A stretch of DNA of 13,221 nt, from NCBI GenBank assembly GCA_903821715.1, contig CAIJMB010000086.1:1-13221 (forward strand). Reading direction: 5' to 3'. Every line of letters begins with the position of its first letter. Within the stretch, counting starts at the first letter, position 1. Below are positions 1-7,881 of the stretch, in pieces. This stretch comes from an uncultured Flavobacteriales bacterium. GTDB lineage: Bacteria; Bacteroidota; Bacteroidia; Flavobacteriales; Schleiferiaceae. The notes under the pieces are model-generated. The model worked only from the letters and a program-made list of their open reading frames with translations, searched no databases and was not told where the DNA came from. A program made the translations under genes and the position numbers.

Positions 1-978
1 CGGACGCGTGGCAATGTGGCCGCGGGCTGCATCAATCATGAGGGCGAGTAGGTCCTCATCAAGGCGCGCAAGGACGGCCTCGGTTTCGGGATCGCCCATG
101 CGGACGTTGTACTCGATCACCTTGGGACCGTCCGCAGTGAGCATCAGTCCAAAAAAGATGAACCCACAGTAGGGAATACTCTCAGCTTGAAGCCCTTCGA
201 GCGTCGGCTGAATGACTTCACGATGCACTTGGCCGAGCACATCGGGCGTCACGAAGGGCACTGGGCTGATAGCGCCCATTCCGCCCGTGTTCGGGCCGGT
301 TTGGCCTTCGCCCACGCGCTTGTAGTCGGTGGCCTGCGGAAGCAGGATGTAGTTTTCTCCGTCGGTCAGCACAAACACTGAGAATTCGGGTCCGGTGAGG
401 TGCTCCTCGATCACCACGCGGCTCGAGGCGGACCCAAATTTGGCCTCCCCCAGCATGGAATCAAGTTCCTTGAGCGCGTCGACCACATTGTCGAGGATGA
501 CGACACCCTTGCCGCCGGCAAGTCCATCGGCCTTGAGCACATAGGGACCGTCTTGACTGAGGACGTACATCTTGGCGGCCTCAAGTTCGTTCTTGGTGAA
601 CGTGCGGTAGGCTGCAGTCGGAATTCCGTGGCGCTTCATGAACGCTTTCGCAAAGTCTTTGGAGCCCTCGAGCTGGGCCGCTTCTTCGCGCGGACCGATA
701 AAGTGGATGCGCTCGAGCTGAGGGTGAAAGGCAAAGTAGTCGGCGAGGCCGTGTACCAATGGCTCTTCGGGGCCTACAATTACGACATGAATGTCGTGGC
801 GAATACAGAAGTCGGCAACCATGTCGCGGTCGCGCCAGTCTAGGTCGACGCACGTACCCACTTCATTGAGACCGGGGTTGCCGGGAGCGATGTAGAGGGT
901 GGACAGTAAACCACTTTGTGCAATGCTCCACGCGAAGGCCGATTCGCGGCCACCCGAACCAAAAATGAGTACGTTCAT
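1..978 (-). CDS. purD: Phosphoribosylamine-glycine ligase (GAR synthetase), 3' end cut by window
   Basis: This enzyme makes glycinamide ribonucleotide from phosphoribosylamine, glycine and ATP in cytoplasmic de novo purine synthesis. The frame is open from an ATG at 978 to base 1 (326 residues, no stop); full PurD is about 425 residues, so roughly the last 100 are outside the window. Seen in the translation: N-terminal MNVLIFGSGGRESAFAW, the PurD N-domain loop with Ser where His is usual after GRE; GPEEPLVHGLADYF; the ATP-grasp segment YVLKADGLAAGKGVVI; TGPNTGGMGAISP; and the metal/ATP-binding stretch GFIFFGLM...VIEYNVRMGDPE near residues 270-298, with E289 and N291 as likely metal ligands. 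It is transcribed divergently from the glycan locus and shares only the intergenic region with it. I see no reason to link it functionally to the neighbouring genes. Confidence 0.97.
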   Translation of the reverse strand, partial: MNVLIFGSGGRESAFAWSIAQSGLLSTLYIAPGNPGLNEVGTCVDLDWRDRDMVADFCIRHDIHVVIVGPEEPLVHGLADYFAFHPQLERIHFIGPREEAAQLEGSKDFAKAFMKRHGIPTAAYRTFTKNELEAAKMYVLSQDGPYVLKADGLAGGKGVVILDNVVDALKELDSMLGEAKFGSASSRVVIEEHLTGPEFSVFVLTDGENYILLPQATDYKRVGEGQTGPNTGGMGAISPVPFVTPDVLGQVHREVIQPTLEGLQAESIPYCGFIFFGLMLTADGPKVIEYNVRMGDPETEAVLARLDEDLLALMIDAARGHIATRP

Positions 979-1077
979 GCGGCAAAGGTCGCGCTAATCT
1001 CAAGGATTGCCAAGGCGGATTTTGGGCTTCTTTCAGTACGGCGGGACTGTATTTCCTTCGGTTGAACCACTTAGATA

Positions 1078-1092
1078 GTGTAAATTATACAC
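1078..1092. promoter_or_regulatory. Inverted repeat, candidate operator 1 (GTGTA-N5-TACAC)
   Basis: GTGTAAATTATACAC is a perfect 5+5 inverted repeat around a five-base AT spacer. It lies about 60 bases upstream of the candidate -35/-33 element and about 126 bases before the susC start. It shares the core GTA-N5-TAC with the repeat at 1189-1205. Five-base arms at a fixed spacing would turn up by chance in roughly a fifth to a quarter of regions this size, so the repeat alone is weak evidence. The pairing with the second site strengthens it. Confidence 0.4.
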
Positions 1093-1151
1093 ACAAATAT
1101 TGTTAATTATTTTACTCATTTACAGCGTTTTAAATGTTTCATAACGTGAAG

Positions 1152-1179
1152 TTGACATGTAGTAATTCGTACTATATTG
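1152..1179 (+). promoter_or_regulatory. Candidate promoter of the susC operon
   Basis: TTGACA at 1152-1157 is followed by TATATTG at 1173-1179. The downstream element is one T short of the Bacteroidota -7 consensus TAnnTTTG, and the upstream TTG is 18 bases away, within the range used by the Bacteroidota primary sigma factor. Transcription would begin near 1186, giving a leader of about 33 bases before the ATG at 1219. This is inferred from consensus matching only. Confidence 0.45.
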
Positions 1180-1188
1180 CCAAGGTTA

Positions 1189-1205
1189 ATGGTAGGATTT
1201 ACCAT
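1189..1205. promoter_or_regulatory. Inverted repeat, candidate operator 2 (ATGGTA-N5-TACCAT)
   Basis: ATGGTAGGATTTACCAT is a perfect 6+6 inverted repeat with a five-base spacer. If the promoter at 1152-1179 is right, the repeat covers about +3 to +20, the classic place for a repressor to block transcription. Its core GTA-N5-TAC matches the repeat at 1078-1092, whose centre is about 112 bases upstream. The obvious candidate protein in the window is the NUDIX-type regulator at 11496-12203, but that link is inference. A repeat of this exact form is expected by chance in about 6% of regions of this size. Confidence 0.45.
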
Positions 1206-1218
1206 AAGATCACATCAC

Positions 1219-4200
1219 ATGACGCAACGCATACTTCCATTTTTAGTCAGCCTTCTGGCATTCGGAACCCCGACGGTCTGGGCACAAACCGCCCCACTTA
1301 AAGGAACGGTAGTCGAAGAGGGCTCTTTTAGCCCCATCCCCAACGCGGTAATTAGTCTCGCCGATGGCGCGGTGCTGACATCCTCAGATGCGCAGGGCAG
1401 CTTCACAATCAACGTCAAAGCGGGCGTCAGTCTCAAGGTTCGCGCGCTTGGCTACACCGACAAGACGGTTGCAGCAGCCAACGGTATGCGCGTAGTCCTC
1501 GTGTCAGAAACCTCAGAGCTCGACGAAGTCGTAGTTGTCGGTTTTGGTACCCAAAAGAAGTCCAACGTCACGGGCGCCATCGCGCAGGTCAAGGCCAAGG
1601 ACATTGAAAACATGAGCCTCTTGCGCGTCGAGCAAGCCCTTCAGGGCCGCACCGCTGGGGTTCAAATCACCCAGAATTCGGGCCAGCCAGGCGCAGGTAG
1701 CGTGGTGCGCATTCGCGGAACAGCGTCGATTAACGGTTCCGACCCACTCTACGTCGTTGACGGAGTTGTGATCGGAGGCGGAATTGACTACCTCAACCCG
1801 AACGACATCGAAACAATTGAAGTACTTAAGGACGCGGCCTCTGCCGCGATTTACGGTGCGCGCGGCGCGAATGGCGTCATCATTGTCACCACGAAGAGCG
1901 GTAAGGGAGCAAGCGGCCAAATGAATGTGAGCGTTTCGGCCTACCAAGGCATTCAGAATCCGTGGCGCAAGGTTTCGGTTCTGGACGCAACCGAGTACGC
2001 AACTCTTCAGAACGAAATGGCCGCTGCTGCGGGTCAGTCGATTCCGTACGCCGACCCGCGCAGCTTCGGAGCCGGTACCGACTGGCAGGACGCTGTGTTC
2101 AACCGCAATGCCCCCGTGCAGTCGGTCGACGTGAGCATGTCGCAGAGCAGTAAGGACGGAAGCTACTTCGCCTCAGTGGGCCGCTTCCGCCAAGAAGGTA
2201 TCATTGCTCCGGGCCGCTCGAATTTTGAGCGTATCACCGCGCGCCTCAACACCACCAACAAGGTGCACCAGGCAATCACTGTGGGTATGAGCACCGCGTT
2301 CACGCACAATACGAGCCAGTCGGTCGCTGAGAACACTGAGTTTGGTTCTCCGCTTGGACGTGCGTTGAATATGGACCCGATCACTCCGGTCTACGAAACC
2401 AATCCGCTCGCGCTGAGTGGTGCCCCGTACACGGTGAACGGCGTGCTTCGCCCCAACCTCGTGCGCGACCAGGGAGGCATTTACGCGATCTCGAACCGCG
2501 TCACCTCCGAAGTCGTCAACCCGCTTGCGGCTCTGATGACCAGCACCAACGTGGGTTGGTCCGACAAGATTGTGCACCAATCCTATGCCAACGTCGACCT
2601 CGGCGGCGGATTCTCAGCCCGCACCAGCATGGGTATCGACCTCGCATTTTACGGGGGCAACGGATTCATTCCGTCGTACTACCTCAACGCGACCAACTTC
2701 TTGGACACCAATTTGGTCACCCAAAGCTTCAACCGCGCCTTCTCGTGGATGTGGGACAATACGGTGGCCTACACCAAAGACTTTGGTGCCCACCACATCG
2801 ATGCGGTGGCGGGCCACTCGGCCCAGGCCGTCAACGGAAGCTTTATCGGTGGTAGCAAGCGCGACGTTCCGACCGACGAATTTGGCTTTGCGACCATCAG
2901 CTACGCCCGCAACGCGGAATCTGAGCGCGTGTACGGCGGAAAGTGGGAGCGCTACGCCATCGAGTCCTACTTCGGCCGCGTCAACTACGACTACGACGAC
3001 CGCTACCTCGCGACGGTGATTTTGCGCGCGGACGCATCGAGCCGATTCGGACCCAACTTCCGCTGGGGCTACTTCCCCTCGATCTCGACGGGTTGGAACC
3101 TTCACAAGGAATCGTGGTGGTCTTCGAAGCTCATTTCGAGCATGAAGCTCCGCGCCGGATACGGTATGAGCGGTAACGACGCCGCCGGTTCGCTGGAGTA
3201 CGCCGCGACCATTTCTGGCGGACGCAACTACAGCTTTGGTTACAACGAATTCATGCAAAACGGAACCTCTCCGAGCCAAATCGCCAACCCCGACCTGCGT
3301 TGGGAGCGCGTGGGCCAAGCCAACCTCGGAGCCGACCTGCGTTGGGGTACGTACCTCTACACCAACCTCGACCTCTACCACCGCGCGACGTACGACATGA
3401 AGACGCGTCCAGTGCTTCCCGACTACGTCGGCAACAACGCGCCCACTGCCAACGTGGGTAAGATGCGCAACTTGGGCGTGGACTTTGAAGCCGGTTACGA
3501 GCGCAGCTTTAGCCCGACCAAGAGCATCCGCGTGGGAGGCAACATCAGCTACATCCAAAACGAAGTCGTGTACCTCGGCAACGAAGAGGGCTACCTCCCA
3601 GGGCAGCGCTGGGGACCTCAGGGCCTTGAGATCACGCGCATCCAAGAAGGCTTGCCGATTGGCTATTTCTTCGGATACATGACCAATGGCGTCTTCCAAA
3701 ATTCCGCTGAAGTAGCTGGATATGTGAACACTGAAGGCGGAATGCTGCAGCCCGATGCCGTAGCTGGAGACTTCAAGTTCGTAGACGTGAATGGCGACGG
3801 AGCGATCGACGCCGACGACCGCACCTTCATCGGCAATCCAACGCCAGACTGGACATTTGGTGCCACCGTCAACGCCCGTTGGGGCGGATGGGACGCCGTC
3901 CTCTTTCTGCAGGGCGTCGTAGGCAACCAGATTTACAACGCCACGCGTCGCTACGACCTTCCGACCGCCAACCTCAATGGCTCAGCGATCGACCGCTGGA
4001 CCGGCGAGGGCAGTACCAACGACTACGCCCGCTTAACTGCATTGGACAAGAACTTCAATTTCGCGCGCAGTTCCAACTTTTATGTCGAGGACGGAAGCTT
4101 TGCCCGCATCAAGACAGCACAGCTAGGCTATACCCTGCCTGAGGCGCTGGCTGCCAAAGTGGGGTTGAAGCGCACTCGCATCTACTACTCAGGCACCAAT

Positions 4201-4323
4201 TTGCTGACCCTGACCAACTACAAGGGCTTTGATCCCGAAATCGGAAACGGTTTTGGCGTCGACCGCGGAATCTACCCGCAGGCTCGCATGCACTCTATTG
4301 GATTCTCAACTTCTCTGAACTAA
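1219..4323 (+). CDS. SusC-type TonB-dependent outer-membrane oligosaccharide transporter
   Basis: Outer-membrane beta-barrel that imports oligosaccharides using TonB-ExbBD energy, capped by the SusD-type lipoprotein encoded next. From the ATG at 1219 it has 1034 residues, the usual SusC size. Order: signal peptide 1-23 ending in WAQ; carboxypeptidase-regulatory-like beta-sandwich about 26-95 (LKGTVVEEGS...DAQGSFTINV); TonB-box-like ELDEVVVVGFGTQKK at 100-114; plug about 116-230 with RIRGTASINGSDPLYVVDG and the SusC signature IYGARGANGVI near 212; then the barrel. A DVNGDGAIDADD loop near residue 855 resembles the acidic, possibly calcium-binding loop common in SusC C-terminal regions. The frame is open upstream to a TTG at 1177 and an in-frame ATG at 1189. 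I prefer 1219 because the signal peptide then has a normal n-region and the start lies clear of the predicted promoter. First gene of a tightly packed operon; beta-glucan specificity comes from the downstream GH16 and GH3. Confidence 0.96.
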   Translation: MTQRILPFLVSLLAFGTPTVWAQTAPLKGTVVEEGSFSPIPNAVISLADGAVLTSSDAQGSFTINVKAGVSLKVRALGYTDKTVAAANGMRVVLVSETSELDEVVVVGFGTQKKSNVTGAIAQVKAKDIENMSLLRVEQALQGRTAGVQITQNSGQPGAGSVVRIRGTASINGSDPLYVVDGVVIGGGIDYLNPNDIETIEVLKDAASAAIYGARGANGVIIVTTKSGKGASGQMNVSVSAYQGIQNPWRKVSVLDATEYATLQNEMAAAAGQSIPYADPRSFGAGTDWQDAVFNRNAPVQSVDVSMSQSSKDGSYFASVGRFRQEGIIAPGRSNFERITARLNTTNKVHQAITVGMSTAFTHNTSQSVAENTEFGSPLGRALNMDPITPVYETNPLALSGAPYTVNGVLRPNLVRDQGGIYAISNRVTSEVVNPLAALMTSTNVGWSDKIVHQSYANVDLGGGFSARTSMGIDLAFYGGNGFIPSYYLNATNFLDTNLVTQSFNRAFSWMWDNTVAYTKDFGAHHIDAVAGHSAQAVNGSFIGGSKRDVPTDEFGFATISYARNAESERVYGGKWERYAIESYFGRVNYDYDDRYLATVILRADASSRFGPNFRWGYFPSISTGWNLHKESWWSSKLISSMKLRAGYGMSGNDAAGSLEYAATISGGRNYSFGYNEFMQNGTSPSQIANPDLRWERVGQANLGADLRWGTYLYTNLDLYHRATYDMKTRPVLPDYVGNNAPTANVGKMRNLGVDFEAGYERSFSPTKSIRVGGNISYIQNEVVYLGNEEGYLPGQRWGPQGLEITRIQEGLPIGYFFGYMTNGVFQNSAEVAGYVNTEGGMLQPDAVAGDFKFVDVNGDGAIDADDRTFIGNPTPDWTFGATVNARWGGWDAVLFLQGVVGNQIYNATRRYDLPTANLNGSAIDRWTGEGSTNDYARLTALDKNFNFARSSNFYVEDGSFARIKTAQLGYTLPEALAAKVGLKRTRIYYSGTNLLTLTNYKGFDPEIGNGFGVDRGIYPQARMHSIGFSTSLN

Positions 4324-5813
4324 TGAAGACGATTCACCTCTCCCTCCTCGCGGCCGGCGCCCTCGCTTTAGCCAGCTGCGGAAAAGACTTCTTGGACGTC
4401 GACCCCATTGGCCGCGAACTCGAACTCAACTACTACCAAAATCCTGGTCAGGCCTACGAAGCGCTCGTAAGCGTGTACGACGTACTGCAGTGGAACGACC
4501 AAAACGGGTTCTCGGTAATGTACTTGCTTCAAACCGTGGCCTCTGACGATACCCATGCTGGCGGCAGCGACGCGAGCGACCAGCCCGCGTTTGTGGCCTA
4601 CGACAACTTCTCGCTGACGCCCAACTTGGGTCCGCAGGCGGGATTCTGGCGCAAGAACTACCGGGGCATTTACCGCGCGAACCTCTTTTTAGAGAAGATC
4701 GACGGGGTTCCGGGTACCACGAACGAGTTTGTGCAGCGCACGACCGCCGAGGCCAAGTTCCTTCGCGCGTACTACTACCTGGACTTGCTACGTTTGTTTG
4801 GTTCGGTTCCGCTGATTACCAAAACGCTGAGTCCACAGGAGTACTACGAGGTCACGATGGCGACACCCGAGGAGATTTTTGCCCAAGTGGAGGCTGACCT
4901 ACTCGCCGCGATCCCCAATCTGCCGCTTGAAGTGGGTGCTTCTGAAAAGGGACGTGCCACCCAAGGCGCCGCGAAAGCGCTTTTGGCCCGCGGATATCTT
5001 TACATGAACACCAACATGGCTGATGCCGCACAGCTCTGCGAAGAGGTGATTCAATCCGGCGTATACTCGTTGACACCCGATTTCGCCGAGATTTTCACGC
5101 GTGCCAATGAGCACGGCGCAGAGAGTGTGTTCGAAATCGCATACTCTGAAAACTCTACCGTGGGTTGGGAAGTATTTGGTTCGGGTTACGGCGAAGGAAA
5201 CGTCGGCGTTCAGATGTGCGGCATGCGTGACTACAGCGGTCCCGACTTTTCGACGGGCTGGGGATTTGCCCCCGTGAGCCAAGAGCTGTACGACGCAATG
5301 GCCGGCGACCCACGCCGCCAGCACACGATCATTGTGGGCGACTCGATTGCAGGTGGAACCTACACTCCCGGCTACCAGAATACGGGTTATTTCGTCTACA
5401 AGTATGCTCCGCGCCAATCCGGACTGTCGGCCGACGGTGAGCCTGCGCTCAACTGGGGAAACAACGTGCGGGTAATTCGCTATGCCGACGTGCTCCTCAT
5501 GGCTGCTGAAGCCTTGGCACGCAGTGGCGGCAGCGAGGCTACGGCCCGCGGTTATGTCAACCAAGTTCGCCAGCGTGTGAGCTTACAGCCGATTCAGTCA
5601 AGCGGAACCGCCCTATTAGACGCGATTGCTCGCGAACGCCGTCTCGAATTGGCAACAGAAGGACACCGATTCTTTGACCTAGTCCGCACCGGCAAAGCAG
5701 CTGAAGTGCTGGGCGCAAAAGGTTTTGTAGCCAACAAGCACGAATGGCTCCCTATCCCGCAAACTGAACTCGACGCCGCCCAAGGCGCCCTCACTCAAAA
5801 TCCGAACTACTAA
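4323..5813 (+). CDS. SusD/RagB-type glycan-binding outer-membrane lipoprotein
   Basis: Surface lipoprotein that captures glycan and acts as the lid of the SusC channel. It has 496 residues, typical for the family. A lipoprotein signal peptide ends in the lipobox LASC with Cys19; the next residues GKDFLD include a Lys-Asp pair close to the Cys, compatible with the acidic surface-export signals described in Bacteroidota lipoproteins. CGKDFLDVDP is the standard SusD N-terminus. The middle is helical and TPR-like (for example TAEAKFLRAYYYLDLLRLFG and KALLARGYLYMN). The C-terminal SusD domain shows RERRLELATEGHRFFDLVRTG near 437-457 and LPIPQ at 476-480, ending in NPNY. Its ATG shares one base with the stop of the susC-like gene (TAATG), which suggests translational coupling and equal output. 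The ligand cannot be read from sequence; a beta-1,3-glucan is inferred from context. Confidence 0.96.
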   Translation: MKTIHLSLLAAGALALASCGKDFLDVDPIGRELELNYYQNPGQAYEALVSVYDVLQWNDQNGFSVMYLLQTVASDDTHAGGSDASDQPAFVAYDNFSLTPNLGPQAGFWRKNYRGIYRANLFLEKIDGVPGTTNEFVQRTTAEAKFLRAYYYLDLLRLFGSVPLITKTLSPQEYYEVTMATPEEIFAQVEADLLAAIPNLPLEVGASEKGRATQGAAKALLARGYLYMNTNMADAAQLCEEVIQSGVYSLTPDFAEIFTRANEHGAESVFEIAYSENSTVGWEVFGSGYGEGNVGVQMCGMRDYSGPDFSTGWGFAPVSQELYDAMAGDPRRQHTIIVGDSIAGGTYTPGYQNTGYFVYKYAPRQSGLSADGEPALNWGNNVRVIRYADVLLMAAEALARSGGSEATARGYVNQVRQRVSLQPIQSSGTALLDAIARERRLELATEGHRFFDLVRTGKAAEVLGAKGFVANKHEWLPIPQTELDAAQGALTQNPNY

Positions 5814-6694
5814 TGAAGTTTTTAGCTCCAATTTTCGCCGCGGTGAGCCTGATGGCCGCCGTAGCCTGCGAACCCTACGAGGCCAAAAAGTCTGAATTGG
5901 GCGACCTCCCGACCGCGTCGTTCAACGTGACCATGGTGGATTCCAACACCGTGCAACTTACGAGTACGGCCACAGGCAATCCCTTCATGTACCGTTGGGA
6001 AGTGTCCAATGGCACCCTCGCCGAGGGCCCAGAAGCCACAATCACAATATCGCGCGCCGGAACCTACACCGTGAAGCACTACGTCTTTAACCAAGGTGGA
6101 ATGGCCGTGGATTCAGCTGAAGTTGTGATTTCGCGCGATGCTGCGCCTCCGTGTACAGGTCTGATGGAATTTATGACAGGTTGCACCGAACGGACTTGGA
6201 AACTTGCTCCTATTGCGGGATCGCTTTGGGTAGGTCCCCCTGGGGGAGCCCAAACATGGTGGGCCATTGGTGCTACGGCCGCGACCGACCGTCCTTGCGC
6301 ATACAACGACGAGTGGGTATTTAAGGCCGATGGAAGCGTGGATTACGACACCAAAGGCGACATCTGGGCTGAAACGTACATGGGTGTTGCCGCAGATGGC
6401 TGCTTCCCTGAAAGCGTGCTGACCGGCGCCCAAGCTGCCTGGGGTAGCGGAACTCATGCGTTCACCCTCATGCCCGCAACGGCTACGGCTCCGGATCAAC
6501 TCAAGATGGAAGGTCTCGGCGCATTCATCGGACTGCCCAAAGCCGCCAACGGAGGCGAAGTGTTTAGCCCAATTAACTCCATTACCTACGATATTCTGTG
6601 GACGAACGAAGATGCCAATGGCGTCCGCACCATGGAAATTGAAGTCAACTGGGGTACAGGACTTTGGCGCTACACGCTTAAGTCGGTGAACTAA
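5813..6694 (+). CDS. PKD-domain surface lipoprotein, putative glycan-binding protein (SusE position)
   Basis: Probably a surface glycan-binding protein that helps SusD hold the polymer. 293 residues. A lipoprotein signal peptide ends in AVAC (Cys19), followed by EPYEAKK. Residues about 33-108 look like a PKD/Ig-like beta-sandwich (ASFNVTMVDSNTVQLTSTATGNP...YRWEVSNGTLAEG...AGTYTVKHYV). The C-terminal part, about 114-293, starts near CTERTWKLAP and is rich in aromatics (W139, W149-W150, W169, W185, W210, W263, W280, W285), with SLWVGPPGG and CAYNDEWVFKADG. From memory this arrangement recurs in PKD lipoproteins of flavobacterial laminarin loci, but I could not check that and do not assign a named family to the C-terminal domain. 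It overlaps the SusD gene by one base at its start and the GH16 gene by one base at its end, so it belongs to the same transcript. No catalytic motif is visible. Confidence 0.85.
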   Translation: MKFLAPIFAAVSLMAAVACEPYEAKKSELGDLPTASFNVTMVDSNTVQLTSTATGNPFMYRWEVSNGTLAEGPEATITISRAGTYTVKHYVFNQGGMAVDSAEVVISRDAAPPCTGLMEFMTGCTERTWKLAPIAGSLWVGPPGGAQTWWAIGATAATDRPCAYNDEWVFKADGSVDYDTKGDIWAETYMGVAADGCFPESVLTGAQAAWGSGTHAFTLMPATATAPDQLKMEGLGAFIGLPKAANGGEVFSPINSITYDILWTNEDANGVRTMEIEVNWGTGLWRYTLKSVN

Positions 6695-7845
6695 TGCGGA
6701 ACCTGATGCTGATTCCTACCGCCCTCGTGCTCTTCGCATGCCGGACAGCGGATGTTCCGGTGCTCGTGGGCGAAGACCTCCGTATGACTGAAGGTGATTC
6801 CAACCGCGAGCTGGTGTTCCCCGTGCACTTGAATGCGCCTGCCCCTCGAGCTGCTTCTGTGAAGGTTGAGCTGATAGGTCAAACCGCGACGGCAGGTGAG
6901 GACTTCACTCCACTATCCAGCACCTTGAGTTGGGACAAAGGCGCTGAAGATGCTGAGGTACGATTTACTGTTTTGGGCGATACGGACTACGAGGACGACG
7001 AAACGATGTGGGTTGCCTTCTCTCAGCCATCAGAGGTTCTCATTCCGAATCCGTTTTTTACGGTTACGATCGAAAACGATGACCCATACAGCGGTAACGA
7101 TAGCGGGTACGTCACCCCCACGAGCTACCCCGGCTACGCGCTGGTGTGGAACGAGGAATTTGAAGGAGCATCCCTGAATTCCGACCATTGGAATTACGAA
7201 ACTGGTGCCGGCGGATGGGGTAATAATGAACTTCAGCACTACCGCAACGATCCGAGCAACATTCGCGTTGAGAATGGTCGCATGATCGTTACCGCCCGCA
7301 AAGAGCAATTTGGCGGTTCCGAGTACACCTCGGCACGCTTGACGACCAAAGGCAAAAAGGAGTTTCAGTATGGCCGTATTGACATTCGTGCCAAACTCCC
7401 GAAGGGACAAGGCATTTGGCCGGCACTATGGATGCTTGGAGCAAACATCAGCCAAGTTGGTTGGCCCGCATGCGGCGAAACCGACATTATGGAACTCGTA
7501 GGTCACGAGCCCCATAAAGTGCACGGAACCACGCACTGGGGCGTTCAAGGCAGCGGAGTCAGCACCTACCGCGCCGGAACCTACACGCTGCAGCAGGGCG
7601 ACTTTTCTGACGCATACCACGTGTTCAGCATTATCTGGGTTCAGGACAACATTCGTTTTTATGTCGACGACCAACTCTTTCACACCGTGAGTGTGAGCCA
7701 CGTAAGTCCCTCGACCTACCGTCACAATGCTCCGATTTTCTTTATCGCCAACGTCGCAGTGGGCGGAAACTGGCCCGGGTCTCCCGACGCTACGACCGTT
7801 TTTCCACAATCTATGTACGTAGACTACATCCGCGTATTCCAATAA
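6694..7845 (+). CDS. GH16 endo-beta-1,3-glucanase (laminarinase-type) lipoprotein with Calx-beta domain
   Basis: Endo-acting glycoside hydrolase that likely cuts laminarin-type beta-1,3(-1,4/1,6)-glucan at the cell surface with retention of configuration. 383 residues. A short lipoprotein signal peptide ends in LFAC (Cys16). Residues about 26-130 form a Calx-beta domain (EDLRMTEGDSNRELVFPV...TATAGEDFTPLSSTLSWD...DDETMWVAFS...VTIENDDP). A Ser/Gly/Thr linker leads to the GH16 domain at about 147-383: LVWNEEFEG, GWGNNELQHYR, YGRIDIRAKLPKGQGIWPALWMLG, and the catalytic signature GETDIMELVG with nucleophile E262, D264 and acid/base E267. All three catalytic acids are present, so it should be active. 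GWGNNELQ plus ExDxxE fits the bacterial laminarinase branch of GH16. It is the last gene of the one-base-overlap cascade. Lichenase-like or mixed specificity cannot be excluded. Confidence 0.95.
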   Translation: MRNLMLIPTALVLFACRTADVPVLVGEDLRMTEGDSNRELVFPVHLNAPAPRAASVKVELIGQTATAGEDFTPLSSTLSWDKGAEDAEVRFTVLGDTDYEDDETMWVAFSQPSEVLIPNPFFTVTIENDDPYSGNDSGYVTPTSYPGYALVWNEEFEGASLNSDHWNYETGAGGWGNNELQHYRNDPSNIRVENGRMIVTARKEQFGGSEYTSARLTTKGKKEFQYGRIDIRAKLPKGQGIWPALWMLGANISQVGWPACGETDIMELVGHEPHKVHGTTHWGVQGSGVSTYRAGTYTLQQGDFSDAYHVFSIIWVQDNIRFYVDDQLFHTVSVSHVSPSTYRHNAPIFFIANVAVGGNWPGSPDATTVFPQSMYVDYIRVFQ

Positions 7846-7881
7846 AACTACCATCACTCTTTTTAATTACTTAACTCAACA
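7846..7881. other. Short AT-rich spacer between GH16 and the T9SS repeat-protein gene
   Basis: This is the only gap longer than a base or two between 1219 and 9219. The 36 bases are AT-rich and end in an A-rich stretch just before the ATG, as is common ahead of Bacteroidota start codons that lack a Shine-Dalgarno site. There is no hairpin and T-run, so the upstream transcript can continue through. It contains one copy of the half-site TACCAT (7849-7854) seen in candidate operator 2, but without its partner arm. No separate promoter is convincing. Confidence 0.4.

Larger units (their letters stand above)
979..1218. promoter_or_regulatory. AT-rich divergent control region between purD and the susC-like gene
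   Basis: This 240-base gap separates two divergent genes. Its second half (about 1070-1180) is clearly AT-rich compared with the GC-rich genes on both sides. It holds a candidate promoter for the plus-strand operon (1152-1179) and two inverted repeats with the same five-base spacing (1078-1092 and 1189-1205), each listed separately. I could not pick a convincing purD promoter on the minus strand. No small reading frame or RNA gene is supported here. Confidence 0.6.

Noticed and set aside
400..843. Plus-strand open frame antisense to purD
   Set aside because: It mirrors well-conserved PurD sequence on the other strand and shows no recognisable motif of its own.
1177..1218. Upstream in-frame starts for the SusC gene (TTG 1177, ATG 1189)
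   Set aside because: They would add a polar N-terminal extension before the signal peptide. The TTG overlaps the predicted -7 element and the ATG lies in the inverted repeat at the expected transcript start. The ATG at 1219 gives a normal signal peptide, though 1189 cannot be fully excluded.
2614..3699. Long minus-strand open frame (361 codons) antisense to the susC-like gene
   Set aside because: Composition is low-complexity (many Val, Ala, Arg, Glu runs), with no signal peptide or family motif. It lies wholly inside a clear SusC gene and is explained by GC-rich codon use.
4899..5564. Minus-strand open frame antisense to the SusD gene
   Set aside because: The SusD reading has a lipobox and family signatures; the antisense frame has none.
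7846..7881. Independent promoter for the T9SS repeat-protein gene
   Set aside because: The spacer is AT-rich but I cannot find a TTG/TAnnTTTG pair with suitable spacing; continued transcription from the susC operon is simpler.
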